A stretch of 64,000 bases of DNA, taken from positions 868,001 through 932,000 of the forward strand of contig CAWGTF010000010.1 of NCBI GenBank assembly GCA_963825425.1. The letters are read 5' to 3'. A model generated the notes under the pieces. It made no database searches. It saw only the letters and a program-made list of their open reading frames with translations, and was not told where the DNA came from. Made by a program: the position numbers and the translations under genes. Each line of letters starts with the position of its first letter. The stretch's first letter is position 1. Origin of the DNA: PALSA-607 sp963825425 (GTDB lineage Bacteria > Actinomycetota > Actinomycetes > Acidothermales > Acidothermaceae). Shown here piece after piece: positions 62,235 through 64,000 of this stretch.

Positions 62235-62285
62235 CGCAGGAACCCTACGTCGTTCTCGACGCGGAACCGGCATCTGGAACGGTTG

Positions 62286-63469
62286 CTAGCTCAGTTGCTC
62301 GCACCGTCGGTGTCTACGCCGGCGTCGCAACCGCAGCGCCCCCACCGGCAGCACCGCCGCCACGCCGATCGCCGACGGCAAGGCGGACGCCGTCATATTC
62401 GAGACCGTCATGCTCGACGCCCCTGACGCGCTGGTGCTCTTCAGCGCACCGTAAGACGCCGGGATTTCGAGGCGATGGAGCCGCGAGAACGGCCACACGA
62501 TGACGAATGCCCGCCCGATGACCTTGTTGATCGGGATCGTCCCGCCGCCCGGCAATCCGGTGTGCGAACGCGAGTCGGCAGAGTCGTTGCGATGGTCGCC
62601 CTCGACCCACAAGTCGGCCCGGCAGGCACGACGATGTCGAACGGCAGCGTGCGGTTGTCGCTGCCCGGATACAGGTAGTGCTCCTGGAGCGCTTTGCCGT
62701 TGACGGTGATTTGGCCCTGGGTGTTACAGCAGACGACGCGGTCGCCCGGAATCCCGATCACCCGCTTGATGAAGTCCTGCTCGCCGGACGGCGCAAACCC
62801 GAGGTAGCTGCCGACCTTGCTGAACTCCCGCAATACCGGGTTGTGAGGCTGCGTGATGCTGCCTTCCGGCGTCCAGGAGTCGACGCCGCTGAACACGACG
62901 ATCTGGCCCCGCTGGACGTGCCCCACCTTGTACGACAACCGGTTGACGATGACCCGGTCACCCTTCAGCAGGGTGTTCTCCATCGACCCCGAGGGGATGA
63001 AGAAGGCCTGAAACAAGAAGCTGTGGACGCCGACGGCGATGGCGGCCGCGATCACCAGCAGAACGACCGCCTCGACCCAAAACGGTCGAGTGGGCTTCGC
63101 GGGCTTGGCAGGCTTGACGCCCTCAGCGGCCACGGCGTCGACGGCGGGTTCGGCCGTCCCCGCCACTCCAACTGCACCGGAGGATCCAATGGGGCCGGTC
63201 GATCCGACCGCGCCGAGAGTGTCGTCCACAGGCGCAATTTCGGTCGTTGCGGCGCTGCCCTTAACGTTTTTGGCCGCCTTCGGCAGTTTTGGCGGCTTGG
63301 GTCGCTTGCCGGGCTTGGGCTTGCGGTGCGCGCCGGGCGGTCGTGGCTCCGAACGCCGCTCGACAGTGGTGTCGAAGTCGGAGCCCGGCGTCGAGACGGC
63401 GGTCGACAGCGGTGGTGCGTACCACTGGTCAGTGGCGGAAAGGTCGCTTCCGACCGGCTCGTCGACCAC
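62286..63469 (-). CDS. lepB: Signal peptidase I (frame broken once; extended N and C termini)
   Basis: LepB removes signal peptides at the outer face of the membrane. About 394 codons. A long Pro/Lys/Ala-rich cytoplasmic N-terminal tail (to about residue 128) precedes the membrane helix WVEAVVLLVIAAAIAVGVHS. The catalytic Ser is in FFIPSGSMENTLLKGD and the Lys in DFIKRVIGIPGDRVV. After an indel near 62612, box E GDHRNDSADSR and GRAFVIVWPFSRLHRLEIP follow. A second hydrophobic segment near the C terminus (SAIGVAAVLPVGALRL) with Arg-rich tail suggests an extra membrane anchor. It lies between rplS (44-nt gap) and rnhB. Confidence 0.92.
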
Positions 63470-63513
63470 GGGATCTGGGCGGCTCGTCGTGAGGTTGCCG
63501 ACGTCGCGAGAAG

Positions 63514-63873
63514 TCAGCGCGCCGGGGAGGTGTCGCGCTTCTCGCGAATCTTGGCCTTCTTGCCACGCAGTTCACGCAGGTAGTACAGCTTCGCCCGGCG
63601 GACGTCGCCGCGGGTGACGATCTCGATCTTGTCGATGACCGGCGTGTGCACCGGGAAGGTGCGCTCGACGCCGACGCCGAAGCTGACCTTGCGGACGGTG
63701 AACGTCTCGCGGACGCCGTCGCCCTGACGGCGGATGACGACGCCCTGGAAGACCTGGACTCGCGACCGGGTGCCTTCGACGACCCGCACGTGCACCTTGA
63801 GGGTGTCGCCGGGCCGAAAGTCTGGGACGTCCGAGCGCAACGAGGCGGCGTCGAGTGAGTCCAAGGTGTGCAT
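63514..63873 (-). CDS. rplS: 50S ribosomal protein L19
   Basis: L19 sits at the interface of the 30S and 50S subunits. The 119-residue protein shows DFRPGDTLKVHVRVVEGTRS, VQVFQGVVIRRQGDGVRETF, VRKVSFGVGVERTFPVHTPV and KLYYLRELRGKKAKIREKR, fully typical. The ATG is at 63873. The 127 bp to the window edge hold its leader; trmD/rimM-type genes usually precede it. I see no clear promoter there. The next gene downstream is lepB. Confidence 0.97.
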   Translation of the reverse strand: MHTLDSLDAASLRSDVPDFRPGDTLKVHVRVVEGTRSRVQVFQGVVIRRQGDGVRETFTVRKVSFGVGVERTFPVHTPVIDKIEIVTRGDVRRAKLYYLRELRGKKAKIREKRDTSPAR

Positions 63874-64000
63874 GGCGGTGTCGTCCTGCCTGATGGGGGC
63901 CGGTCAGTGGTGTGCGTGCTCGGCCGGGGCGCGATCAGTCGTGATCAAAGAGCCGGCCTCGGGCAACCGCCCTAGTCTGCCACAGGTCCGGGGTGCGACC

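Noticed and set aside
61203..62273. An apparent RNase HII-DUF2469 fusion in one frame
   Set aside because: The RNase HII C terminus is recovered in another frame with its own stop at 61508 and an ATGA overlap with DUF2469, so the fusion is an indel artefact.
1..64000. tRNA genes, CRISPR arrays, insertion sequences or prophage
   Set aside because: I looked for T-loop motifs, regularly spaced repeats, transposases and integrases other than XerC and saw none.

Overview
This window is chromosomal DNA of a high-GC actinobacterium. The backbone gene order matches the Mycobacterium/Streptomyces type of actinobacterial chromosome: rplS-lepB-rnhB-DUF2469-yraN-comM-dprA ... xerC-whiG-M23-rpsB-tsf-pyrH-frr-cdsA-rlmN ... 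dxr-rip1-ispG-GNAT-proS ... rimP-nusA-ylxR-infB-rbfA-truB-ribF. In M. tuberculosis these are roughly Rv2904c down to Rv2786c. Almost all of the backbone is on the minus strand. A WhiG-type sigma factor fits a sporulating or differentiating actinomycete of the Frankiales/Jatrophihabitans sort, but I cannot place it more precisely.

Layout from left to right. 1-7.2 kb: the nus/translation operon rimP-nusA-ylxR-infB-DUF503-rbfA-truB-ribF (minus), with strong intercistronic hairpins on both sides of infB. 7.35-9.06 kb: a lipoprotein and DUF4439 ferritin-like pair (the Rv2843/Rv2844 position) facing a membrane protein. 9.1-15.3 kb: a complete Dpp/Opp peptide ABC transporter operon. 15.4-24.8 kb: proS, GNAT, ispG, rip1, dxr, an MMPL exporter and an ACT-domain protein. 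25-39.5 kb: an accessory catabolic cluster for agmatine/putrescine/GABA/beta-alanine. It holds GABA transaminase, methylmalonate-semialdehyde dehydrogenase, two further class III aminotransferases, a saccharopine-dehydrogenase-like enzyme, an arginase-family ureohydrolase, an APC permease, an aminoaldehyde dehydrogenase, an Lrp regulator, a flavin split-barrel protein and a DAO-type oxidase. 39.5-46 kb: a SnoaL-like protein, rlmN, an SPFH/zinc-ribbon pair, glyA under a ZTP riboswitch, and a DUF3298-DUF4232 lipoprotein. 46-53 kb: cdsA-frr-pyrH-tsf-rpsB, an M23 protein, whiG and xerC. 53-57.5 kb: a sugar island (L-fuconate dehydratase plus a CUT2/Frc-type ABC transporter) between xerC and dprA, which are neighbours or near neighbours in relatives. 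57.9-63.9 kb: dprA, comM, yraN, DUF2469, rnhB, lepB and rplS.

The most interesting regulatory signal is an 8-mer, GATTCCGT. It occurs four times in three intergenic regions of the 25-39.5 kb cluster: upstream of gabT, between the ureohydrolase operon and the APC permease, and twice between the aldehyde dehydrogenase and the Lrp gene. I found it by eye only once elsewhere in the window. It is a good candidate operator for the cluster's own Lrp regulator and would tie the three dispersed transcription units into one regulon.

A major caveat is that many genes have reading frames broken by single-base indels while their protein similarity continues in another frame. Essential genes are among them (proS, pyrH, lepB). 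The simplest reading is indel error in the assembly rather than gene decay. I annotate such genes over their full span and give the approximate breakpoints.
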